Position numbers and translations under genes: made by a program
Notes under the pieces: model-generated
The model's input: only the letters and a program-made list of their open reading frames with translations
What the model was told of the DNA's origin: nothing
Databases searched by the model: none
NCBI RefSeq assembly: GCF_030272615.1
Contig: NC_081415.1
Location: 420,166,257 to 420,230,256 of the forward strand
Direction: 5' to 3'
From: Cryptomeria japonica
Taxonomy: Eukaryota; Streptophyta; Pinopsida; Cupressales; Cupressaceae
Length of the DNA stretch: 64,000 nt
Shown here: positions 1 through 12,600 of the stretch, in pieces
How positions within the stretch are numbered: position 1 is the stretch's first letter
Layout: each line of letters opens with the position of its first letter

Positions 1-602
1 TCACGATCACTCACCAACCATTCTCAAACCATGTTGAGGGTGTAGAGGTGCTCCTTGATCTCAACCAAAAGATTCCATAACCAACCTTCAAACTCAATTA
101 GATTGAAACAAATAGAGAGGGAGAAATTAAAATGCAAACATTTACTCGCACTAAGGGTTTGCTACCACTATTTAACATGGTACTACCATACTTCACAACA
201 TACTAGTTTCATGGTAAAATAGAGAAGCATCTTCTCCAAAACTCCAAATCCTAACCAATTGTCCAACAACCAAAAGCATAAACTTCAAAGAAACACAAAC
301 CAATCATACTCGCATTCACTACGCAAGGAAAGCCATAAAAATAAATAGAAATGTTGGTTTTTATTCACAACCAAACTTTCGAAGAAAACTGTAAAAAGAA
401 AAAACCAAAGACGTCAAATGACAAATTAAAATGAACATAAACATTTATTTATAGACCACCCTACAAAAAGGTTCAAGACTATCAAAGTCCTTACACCCAA
501 GCCTCAAATCAAATAATGGAGCATGAGAACCTAATTAAACAAGCAAGCCATAACTAATAAAATAATTCATAAATAATATAAGGGAAAAATTAGTAATTAG
601 CG
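1..602. other. Non-coding AT-rich sequence
   Basis: Reading both strands shows no coding stretch, splice-competent exon or recognisable repeat end. It lies beyond the 3' end of the ataxin-2 gene. Confidence 0.5.
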
Positions 603-1325
603 AAAGAAATAAATGACTATTACCTACAATGCATGGTTCTTTCAAAAAGTTATCATGAAGTCTAAAATTGCAACTAGGCAATCATGTTGGTGAGAACAAA
701 AATACTTCTTTCATCAATCTTCCCATAATAATGTTAAAATATTAAAACTCAAATTAATCCATATATAATAAGATCCAATCTATTTATTACCCCTAATAGT
801 TTCGAAAATATTGTTAAAGGAGTTGAGCTTTATTTGTTAAGCATTGATTTCTTATTAGGAAGAACTAAATTTAAAAATCTCTTAGTGACATAAATTTAAT
901 CCTCCTTAAATAGTGAAATTCATTGCTAAATTTTAGAGTGACATAAATTTAATTCTCATTAGCCAAAGAAATAAATGACTATTACCTACAATGCATGGTT
1001 CTTTCAAAAAGTTATCATGAAGTTTAAAATTACAACTAGGCAATCATGTTGGTGACAACAAAAATACTTCTTTCAGCAATCTTCCCATAATAATGTAAAA
1101 TATTAAAACTCAAATTAATCCATATATAATAAGATCCAATCTATTTATTATTCTTAATAGTTTCAAAAATATTGTTAAAGGAGTTGAGCTTTATTGGTTA
1201 AACATTGATCTCTTATTAGGAAGAACCAAATTTAAAAATCTTAAAGTGACATAAATTTAATCCTCCTTAAATGGTGAAATTCATTGTTAAATTTTAAAGT
1301 GACTAAATTTAATTCTCCTTAAATA
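603..1325. repeat. 362-bp tandem duplication
   Basis: Two adjacent copies start at 603 and 965 (offset 362), both beginning AAAGAAATAAATGACTATTA. They differ by scattered substitutions and small indels. A further short echo of the unit end (TTAAATAGTGA...TTCATTG) continues to about 1350. No coding content; AT-rich. Confidence 0.8.
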
Positions 1326-1924
1326 GTGATATTCATTGTTAAATTTTAGTGTGAATGTGTCTTCTAAGATGGAATTCTAAGGTGTAACTATTGGCCTTCC
1401 CTTAATATGAATACTCAAAAGTGTTATATCCTAGTTAAATACTTCTATCAACCATATTTATATGTTTCTATATTTCTATATTCAAATTCCAAAAATTATG
1501 ATTCACCTATAAAACTCCACAAATCTATTAAGAAACAAACACAACTTATAATTTATCTATTAAACTCTCTAAATGTATTAAGTAATTTTTTTTTTTGAAA
1601 AAACACAAACTAAATATTGTAAATAACTTTTGTACATGAAATGAAAGGTTGTGTGAAATGGAATTGGGTTTATAAATGGAGAATGAAATGTAATTAGCAT
1701 ATACACTTAGGTTTAATTATTAGTTAGTTACAAGTTCGATACAAATGCTTCTTGCAATTATTGAAAACTAGAAATTGAGATGTTTTCATATCACGAGCTG
1801 TTCGATGGAGTTATTTCCTTTGTATTGGGATTTACTAGAGTATTGCCGTTGTAGAAAGTATAAAAATTAGAATTAATTTTTTCTGTTATTATAAAAGAAA
1901 CAGCCACCGATCTTCTAGTGAAGG

Positions 1925-2560
1925 GATAATACATTTTAATGAGTTAGACCTTATAGATAGTCAATTTACAGATGACACATCCCTATTCCCAGTTCATGAA
2001 ACAATGTTCAGGATATGAAAATAAGTTAGATCTTCGTTATACTGCTTTTGACTCTTTCGTTATTTTATAGAAAAATCCATTGTATTCAGTTGAAATGAAC
2101 TTCCCCCTATTTGGTAAAATTGTTTGGACTTGGGGTGGGCCTTAAAATTTGTTAGGTATCTCTGTATCGCTTTTGTTGTTACTCCATCTTTGAAGAATAT
2201 GTCAGATTGGGTTATTAAGAAGATTAAAACGAAGTTCGCCAACTGGCATTAGCATTTGTTATACATAACTGGAAGGTTTCAAATTTGTTATTCATTCAAC
2301 TTGTATTATGCAATTGCTTGGCTCTTTGGTAGCTATCAAGTTGAAAAGATTTCATGAAACGATAAGAGACTTTATTATGGTCCAACGGTAAAGGTAAAAA
2401 GATACGAGACTTTATTATTGTCCAATGGTAAAGGTAGTAGGAAGAGGCATGCAATGAGTTGAAAATGGTTATGTTTTTCTAGAAAGCATGGAAATTTGGG
2501 GCAGCAAAATCTAAAAATTCATTGTATAATGGATCATTAAGTCCATTAAGGGGATAACCT
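1925..2560 (+). pseudogene. LINE reverse transcriptase C-terminal fragment
   Basis: Translation gives FTDDTSLF (the YADD-type box of LINE RTs), then VTPSLKNMSDWVIKKIKTKF, TGRFQI, and a decayed stretch ending in RKHGNLGQQNLKIHCI. These match the post-palm and thumb segments of plant L1-type LINEs (LGIP...W..K...WK...LS..GR; F.W.G....K...V.W...C.PK..GGLG..). Several stops and frameshifts break it. It lies downstream of the ataxin-2 stop codon. Confidence 0.72.
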
Positions 2561-3396
2561 CATATTAATATAGAATGATACTAGCTTAATTTTTAGTATT
2601 AAAGATAAGTTGATAGAAGAGAATAACTGAACAAGATGAATATAAAACTTCCTTTCCTATCAACATTGCTAACGAATACGATGGTAGGCCATGTAGTCTG
2701 CCGAACCTTTCCTTTAAATGATAATCTATTAAACAAGATGCAATGAGAATAAAATATGATCAAGCAATTTGCAGCAAGAGTTCATCATCATTAATTAATG
2801 AATTATGTACAAACTGTCATACCTTTTGATTGATAACGTTTTGCATACAGAAGGGTGGATTCAATGTAGACTAGCACTAGCTAGATAGATTTAGAGTTGG
2901 CTTTTACCTCTAGCTTGTGATTAAGTTGAGTAAAATGTTCTAGAAATATATGCCTTGAGTACAGCCTCTGTGTTTATATATAAATTAAAGAAGAGAAATG
3001 AGAGTAAGCTTATATGCACTGGATATATCATTAGTAGTATGGAACATTGACCATAATAGTATAGACCAATGTTCATGTTAAGAAACTCAAAAAACACGAT
3101 TGTGCATGGCCTTTTATCTTAGTAATTAAAACTTCTAACCTAGCCATAGACAGTAACTCTGGTCTAATCAACATTTAAAATGTATAATATATATGCTACT
3201 AAATGATGTCTTCACATTGCATCCAATTAAGAAAAGAATAGAAAATGATACAATAAATACGGTTTGAAAACAGCCAAAACAAAACACTAACATCCCACCA
3301 GTTTTCTTTGTACAAAAATTTACAATTAGATTAGTTATCAATAGAACAAAAGGCTTAAGAATTAGTACTAGAATTGCTTAGCAATCAACCAAACCC
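2561..3396. other. No gene seen; probable 3' UTR at its right edge
   Basis: AT-rich sequence with no protein-like reading frame. The part next to 3397 should be the 3' untranslated region of the ataxin-2 transcript on the minus strand. Confidence 0.4.
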
Positions 3397-3668
3397 TTAC
3401 TGTTGGAAGTTTCCAGTTGTACCTTTCCCACTCACCCAGATACCATTACTACCAGTTAAGCTATTATTACCATTCTGAACGGTTGGTCCTAGACCCGCAA
3501 CAATCCCCTGGGGAATTTGAATTCCAGGCAATGATGTCGAAGTAAGCACACTTGGTGATGGCTGTAAGGAATTGGGAAGATGTGGAACAGGAGCAGATTG
3601 TACATAAGGCTGCTGTCCAGGAACAAAGGGAGCAGCTACACAAAATTGCATCCCAGGGACAGCAGCTC
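3397..3668 (-). CDS. CID3/4: Ataxin-2 last coding exon with stop
   Basis: The exon completes the Gly codon, then reads AAVPGMQFCVAAPFVPGQQ through a Pro/Ser/Leu-rich region to KGTTGNFQQ and a TAA stop at 3397-3399. The acceptor is TTGCAG at 3669-3670. A 3' untranslated region should follow below 3397. No canonical AATAAA was seen on the minus strand in the next few hundred bases, so the transcript end is not placed. Confidence 0.9.
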
Positions 3669-6600
3669 CTGCAATACAAAAACATAGAATAGAATAAAAA
3701 ATTTAGACAAAAAAATGCACTTAAAGGAAAAACCCTAACAAAGAGTAGACGTAATGCAGTTGAAGAGAACTAATGCCTTCAAAGAAGAAGCTTCATTTTT
3801 ACAGTTAATCCAGCTTCCAAATGTAATTTGTAGAGCACTCAAAATTAGTTATTTCAATTGCAAATCAGTACCATAAACCAAAATTCTAAGGCTTGAAAAG
3901 TTCTGTATATTAGGATAGCGGTTCTCCAAAATCTGAAATTGTCTTAGGAAAAGACAAGGTCAAATCCATGCAACATACAAATTATGCATAGTCACAAATG
4001 ATATACAGAATATGATATTGAAGTGATATTCTAATTACCAATTATCTGTAATTGGCATGGATATTCAATGTGCATTCACCAACATGAATCTATCTCCAAC
4101 ACCTTGTGGCTCACACGTTCTATGGTCAGTAGAACCATATAGTTAAAAACTCTGCGGGTACTTGTGTGGGAAATTGGCTGGCGAGTAATCACCTGAAAGA
4201 CTCGCGGTCAATTTATTGTTAAAACACAACGTGATTTTTTGGGGAAAAATCACACAAATATCTGCAACTCACAGAAAATCATGATGGAAAAATACTCGGC
4301 AGATTTAGAGATTAAAAAGTATCAAAATTTTCCTGTTTCTCATTCATTTCTATGTGACGAACACTTCAAGCAACAGACAAGAAAAAACAGACAGGTAGGG
4401 TACGATTCTGACTTTGGTTTGACTTCAATTTTTCACAATTGTGCTTGTGGCTTGATTCTAGTGTTCTAAGTTTTACAAAAAATTAATGAAGAAAAAGGCT
4501 TCAATACTAACAAATAAGTTTGTACAAGATGTGGCTACAAAATGTGAAGTTTTGTGAATATGTTAGGTAGGGCTGTTTAGTTCCTTAAACTGATGCATAT
4601 TTAACACAAAATTAAATCCATTGAAGACTTGTCTTTGCTAGGAGATGTAACTAGATCCTATAATGCAATCCATAGAGATGTACTATATGACAAACCTATT
4701 TTGATTAGAAATAATACTCAGAAAAATTCCAAGCTTCAAAGTAAATCCATGACGGTTGCAGATGAGTTAAGGCTTATTGATTTATGAAAGTTTGAAACTA
4801 CTGTAAAACCTACTGATTAGAAATTATATTGCATCTCATACATATAAACTTGTATTGAAACTTTGAACTCATTTTTTGGTCTATGAAGTGTATCGAACTC
4901 TAATTTTTATCTATATATTTAAGGAAATCAATAAAATGGTCCTTAAATTCTATTATGTGCATGTTTTTCAAGCATATTTTAAAAAAATATGTTTTTTAAT
5001 ATTCGATAAGTTTGCTGAGTTTCCCCCCAAGCTTATCCCAAGTCCCGATATTTAAAAAATTTTGCGTCTGCCAAATAATTGCCAAGTCAGAGGTTTTGAA
5101 CTCTGACTAGAACATTTAAGGCTGCAAACATGTTCTTACAGCGCTTGGGTGGTTACTAATACCATACATTCAACATACAACATTAAACCAGCCACGTTAT
5201 TGCCTACATCAATTGCATCCTTTCCTTCATACTCAAACCATGCTACTACATACATGTGAATGATAAATCAATCCACCAAACTATAGTGCAACCAAGAGAA
5301 TGCTTATTTGAGATTGACTCAAGCAATTATATGCTGTGAAGAACAAGAACTGTACTGTCGAATTTGCTCACCCTTGTGTACAGTTGATTCATATTGCTAC
5401 AAGGTATTTGAATACTTGCAATAAAATAAGATAAGTATGTGAATGAAAGCAACATCACATGAAAAGAACATCAATACAAGTGACTTAACCTGGTGAAATA
5501 CAATTAGCAAAAAAATCTCCAACAAAATTCTACTATCAATCAATGTACAAACTTGGTCCCTCCATGAGGACCATTAAGAACATCTTACATTCCACAATGA
5601 GTCCTCTCACTTGCAACATGGTAAACTCAATGACCACTAAAACCATGGTAATGGGCAGTAACATTTAATTGCCAAACCATACTTTCAATAATTTTCCCAA
5701 CCTTTGGCAGATCCCCCAATGGATGTATTTATGTCCAAGGCTGAGTAGAAAAGTCAACTAGATGAAATGGAATGTCTCAATTACAAAAGACAAATGGAAA
5801 ACTGATTTAACTTTCTAGAAGAGGTTTGGATCTGCTATATGTCTCAAGTCATAAGAGTAAGACACGTAATAATCTTACATTATCCTATGTTACATTCTTA
5901 CCTATATAGACAAGGGTTTCTCATTTTATTCTCATAATGTAATCATATTGTATACTTGCATCTTCTGAAAAATAGCATTACTCTTTCATTTTGACCCTCT
6001 CTCATGATTTCATTGAAGCTCCTAGATCTTGGGTGGCTATATCCATAGCCAAATCTTACATGGTATAGAGCATTCTATACCAACTCTTAAATGGCATCAA
6101 AGCTTATCAGATCACTTCTTGTTAACATCTTTAGAGAGATATTGGTTAAAAATTTTGGTTGCTCTTGAAAAGTTGAGTATGCTCTTCTTTTGCATCAAAC
6201 GATGACTTGAAGAACAAATAAAATTGATATAAATACAAGATTTAGAGGGGTTCCTCTTTGTCGCTTTGCATTGCAAGTTGTTTTAGAAGATTCTTGGAGT
6301 AAACTAAGCTCATCATTGAGTTCGAGGTGTTTGAAAAAGTCAATTTTGTCTTTATTGCATCCTAATTGGACATCAGAAGCCAAATATACAAGAGTTTAAA
6401 GTTGGCAGATGCATGTCAAATCTGATTGGTAGCTAATCTTTCATGGCATTTTGGATCAAATTTGATTTTGTCATCGCATCCAAGAGACATAATAACTTAA
6501 AGATCAACTATCATTTAATCTAATTCGGAGTACTTTGCCTAAAGACATTTAAGAATTTTGTCTACCCCTTTTTCATACAATTTTTTTTGTACAATAGTAC

Positions 6601-9600
6601 CATACAATCATACAATCACAAAATATTTCACATAATGATGGTGCAAGCATCAACAAAATCTCAAGACCATTATTTTATCCACAAATGCAACATTTAAATC
6701 ACTAGTTTTCTTCTTAGAAATATTGTCATAACTTGCAGGTACCCGCAACTAATTACAAGGGCACCATATGGTGTGGAACCCCACCATCACCATTGATGGT
6801 AATCCAATCTGCTCAATAGAACTCAATATTGCCTATAATATCATTTTTGGCTACAAAGCAACCATTTTCCTATGAAACCACCATCCGATTGCTAATAAGT
6901 GCTTTCATGCAATATGGTAGAGGTTTAGCGTTTTGCATACAATAGTTTTGCACTTTGTAATGCTATCTTCAAATAACAATGAGTAGTATTGAAATTTTCA
7001 AGCATCAAGGAATATTCCAAGGAACCTCAAAATGTTCTATGCTGACATCAACATGTTGTCATCATTTTTCACCCCAAACCTGCACACTTCACCATTGGCA
7101 ATTTGATTTTTGAATTTGATCTTCAAAGGCTCCACTCTAGGTCTTTTTGGCTCCTTTTTTTAAGCAATTTTTTATCTAGGGTAGAATTTTGAGAGCTTTG
7201 CAGTAATGCAAATAGTTTTTTTAAAATTTTGGTCGTGCTATTTTTCAAAAATTGCAAATTCTCAAGTATTGCTATGCAATTCTTGTTTTGGGACATTATA
7301 TGGCTTCATTCGAGCTCATGTTGTAACATTTGTGTGCACTTCAGTGCATACTTTTTTATATACATCTCATTTGAGTAATCTAATTCATCTCATTCCAGCA
7401 TAAAATTGTACTTCAGTTTTGTGGCCTAATTTGGTATGAGATAATGTACTAAGATCAAACTATTTCATTGATTTGGCAACTAGCAATTGCAATAATTATA
7501 TAGAGAGCCAAGATCATATTTTGTCAAGGAGTCTCATGAGGTAGGGAGTTAATCTTGTGCTTTGGTTGGATTGACTCTCTTGATTAATCTATTGTATAAC
7601 TAAATATGAGGAGCTATTCATAGGAGCTTCAATTATTCCTGCTACGTTAACTTGGAAAGAGGAAAGAATAAGTCTTGGTGAGATTGAAATCTAAAGCATT
7701 TCAAATGGCTTAATCTCTTGCTTTATCTCTATGGACTTGTTACCAAACCAACTGCTCTACATTAACAGCTTGTATGGCAAGAGAAGATTGATCATGGCCT
7801 TAGATTATTGGTTGTAATGTTGACTACTAAGCAATTAGTGTCACAATTGACATTGAGTTCCCTCGTGATCTTTCAAGACAAAATTTGGGAGATGAATTGA
7901 GATCTAATTGATCCTCCATTCCCAGTAGATCCTACCTTGAACTATCTTGTTCCTCTAGATGATTCTAAGAATCAACTATATGATCACAATACAACTACGT
8001 TGTTTGACCATTGGGAAAGTCATAAACATTGTGATGTCAAAGTAACTTTTCTTGATACTACTCTGAAGACTCTACTTGATTCTTCGGTTTCTAACTCCTA
8101 ATACAAATATAGAGGGTTTATCTTCTTTAACTATGAGTTAGCATCTTGAGCTTTAGGGTTATATCATTCCAACATTGGTAGATACTTTTGATGCTCACAC
8201 TCAAGCATCTTGTGTGGACACATCATCTAAGGATAAGTAGTCTAGTCAAATGACATGCATTGAGATCTTATTTCCATCTCCTACTTCAAGTTCAATGTTG
8301 CTTCGAAGGGGGTTTCCTATGATTAAATGCAACAGGATCATCATCTTCCAAATACAACTACCTGAGATGAGTAATTGATAAAAATTGCAAATTTATTTTG
8401 TGAGTCCTAACTTGCAGATTTGGTGGACAGTAGAAGAATATTAATCTCCTCTTTGATGTTGTCTCCTCTAGAGTGGCATCATCTTCTTGGGAAATTATGA
8501 GGGCACATTTAGACCCTCTTGTTCTTTCCCCACCAGTTCATTTGTCATAGTTTAACATTGGCTGGGGATTCTTGAGCAGCATTCAGACTAGTCATCTTTG
8601 TTTTTAGATCATGTTCTATATCCATTTCCATGAAAATATAGATTGTCACCTTCATCAATCAGGCTTGGGACTCCTTTTTTTATTGTGACATAATTCAGCA
8701 CCAACATGGTGGCATCTAAGTAGTGTCGAACGACATCATACATCTTGATCTTTCTTCCCACATATTCCTTTCAAGAATGGGAATGCATCCTCTGCTTTGT
8801 TTCTTCTGAGGGGAGAAATGTTGTTTAATGATCTTGAATCATCCTTAACATTCATTATCAAGCATTCACAATCAATGCAAGAGACACTGCATTGAAGGGG
8901 GGTTGCATACTCTCTCTTATTTTCTCTTACAAGGACACATTTTCCTCTCATGATGCTTTCTCTTCTCATAGAGAACATCTTATGTTCTTTCTTATGAAGA
9001 GGGGTTTTTTCTTGTACTTTTTCTCCTTTTCTTCATTTGTGGGAGATTATTTTGTACATCAATACCTCATTAGGCCTTGTCATCTAAACCCATCCCTACA
9101 TCTTTACATATTTTCACATTCTCCCTAAATTGCGCTTTAAGGGGGGTATAGTGTGAAGGAGGTATATTGCCTAACTGGTTTCCCTCTTAGGTCCTTTCAC
9201 ACTTATCTACTTAATTTTACTTGGGCCATTTTCACTTTATGTTCATGTCATAAGATGAAGACATAATAATGTTATGTTGTCCTATGTTTCACCCTTGCCT
9301 ATATATTCAAAGGTTTCTCATTGTAATCTCATAATGTAATCATATTGTCTATTTGCATTCTTTGAAGAAATCATTATTCTCTCATTTTCAATCTCTTGTG
9401 CTTTCATTGAAGTTCTGAGATTATGGGTGGCTATCTCCAAAGCCAAATTTTACATGGTATAGAGTAATCTATACCAACTCTTACACATGGGACAATTTGA
9501 ACACTAGCCAAAAATATAGGTTGTCTCTCTTCCATGTGTGATGTTCTCACCAGCTATTGAAATGGTAACACTTTCATCCCAACCAATACACCATTCTTCC

Positions 9601-12600
9601 CTAGTTTTGATTATGACTCTACTCTGAAAATCTCCTTTTGATGAGTAATCCAGTCAACCAAAGGAAACATCCAACTTGCTATCACTTAATCATCTTATTC
9701 TTCAATTTCCCTGATCTGTAGCATATTGCAATCAAGTTGGAATATTTGTGTAGTCTTTTAATTGCCAATGAAAGAGTCCATTTAAGGAACTTGATTCATC
9801 CTCAAAACAATGTTGGAGGTCAAGAACACCCTGATCATTTGGCTCCATGAACCCTCTTTCTTCTTCTTTCCCTAGATCTCCTCCCTCTAACTTTGAATTA
9901 AAGGCAGCAATTTGTTCACTCACTATTTGGATCGTCAAGTCGATGGCGTACTTCCTCCCCTTGTTTTCTATTGAGAGGGTGTTCCTTTTCCTGTTGTGAT
10001 CCGCCTTGGCTGCAATCAAAGATGAAAAACTCTTACTTGGCAATAACTCTTTATGCCCAAAAAAATTTTAAAGTCGGGACTCGAGAAAAAAATTGGCAAA
10101 AACTCAGCAAATTTATCGAACATTTGAAAATATAAAATTCTTAAAATATTCTTGAAAAACACGCATATACACTGAATTTGTGGAACATATTACTGATTTC
10201 CATCATATATAAATCAAAGTTTGAATTAAATACATATCATACACCAAAAAATAAGTGCAACCTCTAAAAGAATACTTGACAAATCATTACCGCAAAGTTA
10301 TTTGAGCTTTTCTCCCAATTTTTTGCGATTTTTTCCAATAAATCTCCTCGATTGTTTCAAAAAACTCGCCCAAGATTTTATTGCAGATTAAATCGCGGCC
10401 ATAAATGACTAGCGATAAATCAGGAGTTAAATGACTTTTTGCAAAAAAATTCATCTATGGCTGCAATTATCCATCCTCTCCCCAAAAATGCCTCGTATGC
10501 TTTTTCCTATAACGAAATAACCACAAAATTATGCAAGAATTGTTGGGTTCAATTTAATACCTTTTGTACCATTAGTGTTCCCAACGGTTTAATTCCATTT
10601 TGATCCACACCTACTAGATGGAAGATCGGTGGCCAGAAGGTTGGCTTCTCAGGACATTTCCCCGTATCCTTCACTACTACGTTTACTCCCAATCCTCCAT
10701 TGACAATTGTATTTGTCAATTTTTTTCCCATGATCTGCATTTGTACAATGGTCAACTTCTTCCCTATGTTCACTATCAACAACATCAGATTGATAACTTG
10801 TTTTCCCTGTGATGGAGTTTCCATTATCATGTCCGAAATTGTACCCTCTTGCCTCTAATTTTGATCATCACACAATGTATCAGACTCTCAATTGTAGCAT
10901 ACTTTGGAGAAGGTTTGTCACCTTTATCAATATAGTTGTCTGTAGCATTTGTCGTACAATATACTTTTTAGACTATGATTGCAAGGAGGTACTTGTAGTT
11001 TCATTGGAGGTCCTTAGTTCCTTTGCCATGGCTTTCTCCACTTTTGCTTTCGCTCTATACAAGTGTTTGGGTATATGGCCTTCATTTGTGCTCAAGTGAT
11101 CATTTGAACAACCTCTTCTTGTTCTTCTAGATCCAACATATTAATACCTTTTTGTTTCGAGCAATCGATATATTCATGATCACTTGGTCCACACTACTTG
11201 CATAGCATTCCAGCTTTATTCTCGTTGCTTTGGCATTCTCTGGTGAAATATCCCCATTCATTGCATTTACAACATTCGATCATCATTCGTCCTTTGGGAT
11301 CATATTGATTTTACTTCTTGATCCATTATTGTTAAACTAATTATTGTTTCCTCTCCTATTGTGGTAACTAGTACCTACTTGGAGTTGCATTAATATTATT
11401 ATTTTCTAGTTTTGGTGGTGTGGTCAATTGTTCCCCTTGTGTGAAGAGCACTTGTGTGCTTGTCGTGAGGTTGCATAGGCGTTCCTTGATATAATGTCCC
11501 ATGACTTGGCAAATGTCACTAAACAACTATTTCGAATAGTTTACTTTAGCATAACCTTCAACTTTACATTCAGTACAATATAATTCTTTATACTCTTTAG
11601 CAATTCCTTTTTCGGCTTTGAGTTCATCATCTTCATCATCTCTCCATAGGGCTTGGACCATATTTGATTCATTGTCACTATTGTCTTTTGTGGTGTTGTC
11701 TTCCTCCGTCTTCCACTTCCCTAGAGAGGATGTTGTCTTCACTCTATATCCATAGCTCGATTATGGGTGTCGGCATAAGAGGATGGAAGCACAACTTTCA
11801 TTTTCTTTCGTAGTCAATGAATTAGTCCTTCAATGAACCATCTTTTCTTTAATCCATCCTTTTCACCAATAGTTCCTTGAGCCTATGATTATAGGCTCTT
11901 ACATTCTCATGTTTTCCTTGCTTAGTGTTATAATGTTTTGCTACGATCTTGTTGTCATCCCAAAGCAAATTAATTTTGCCTTGAATTCTTTCTTCAATGA
12001 GTCCCATGAGGCTGTGGACTATGCCTCAATTTCTAAAAACCAATCTATTGCTATGCCTCATAGCTTTGTTGGGAACGCTCTTAGCCAATGATCCTTATCC
12101 TCCTCACCACTTGCTATCCATAAGGTTTCGCATGTTTTGCAAAGTCAAATGGGATCCTCGGAACCATTCCCCATAAACTTTGGGAGTTTTGCCTTTCCAC
12201 ATTTGAACTCGCTGAGGGAGTCACCATCCTCCTCTCCTAATGTATCCCTTGTGACCTGAACCTGATTGGACTATTTTGGCATCTCCATTCCAATGCCTCA
12301 CTTGCACTCTTTGCCATTTATGAGTCCTCCACTTATCCTCCTTGATCATTCCTTGCACTCTAGTTGCCCTCATGATTATTTCTACACTCCCTTCATCTAG
12401 GGGTCTTCACCTCAATTTCTTTGATTCTTGGTTGTTTTGAAATCACTAGTCCTTTAATACAACGCAAGTTATTTTCAAATGTTTCAATTAATTCGTCTCT
12501 AAGCTCTCCTTCCTCCTCTTTGTCCAACGTTTACAATATTAATGAATTTCCCACTTAGTCGACAAGATCTTCATATGCTTTGTCTGGGAGTGGTAGATGC

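Noticed and set aside
8892-9128. 78-codon plus-strand frame
   Set aside because: Lies inside the interior of the LTR element, Phe/Ser-rich, with no resemblance to a known protein.
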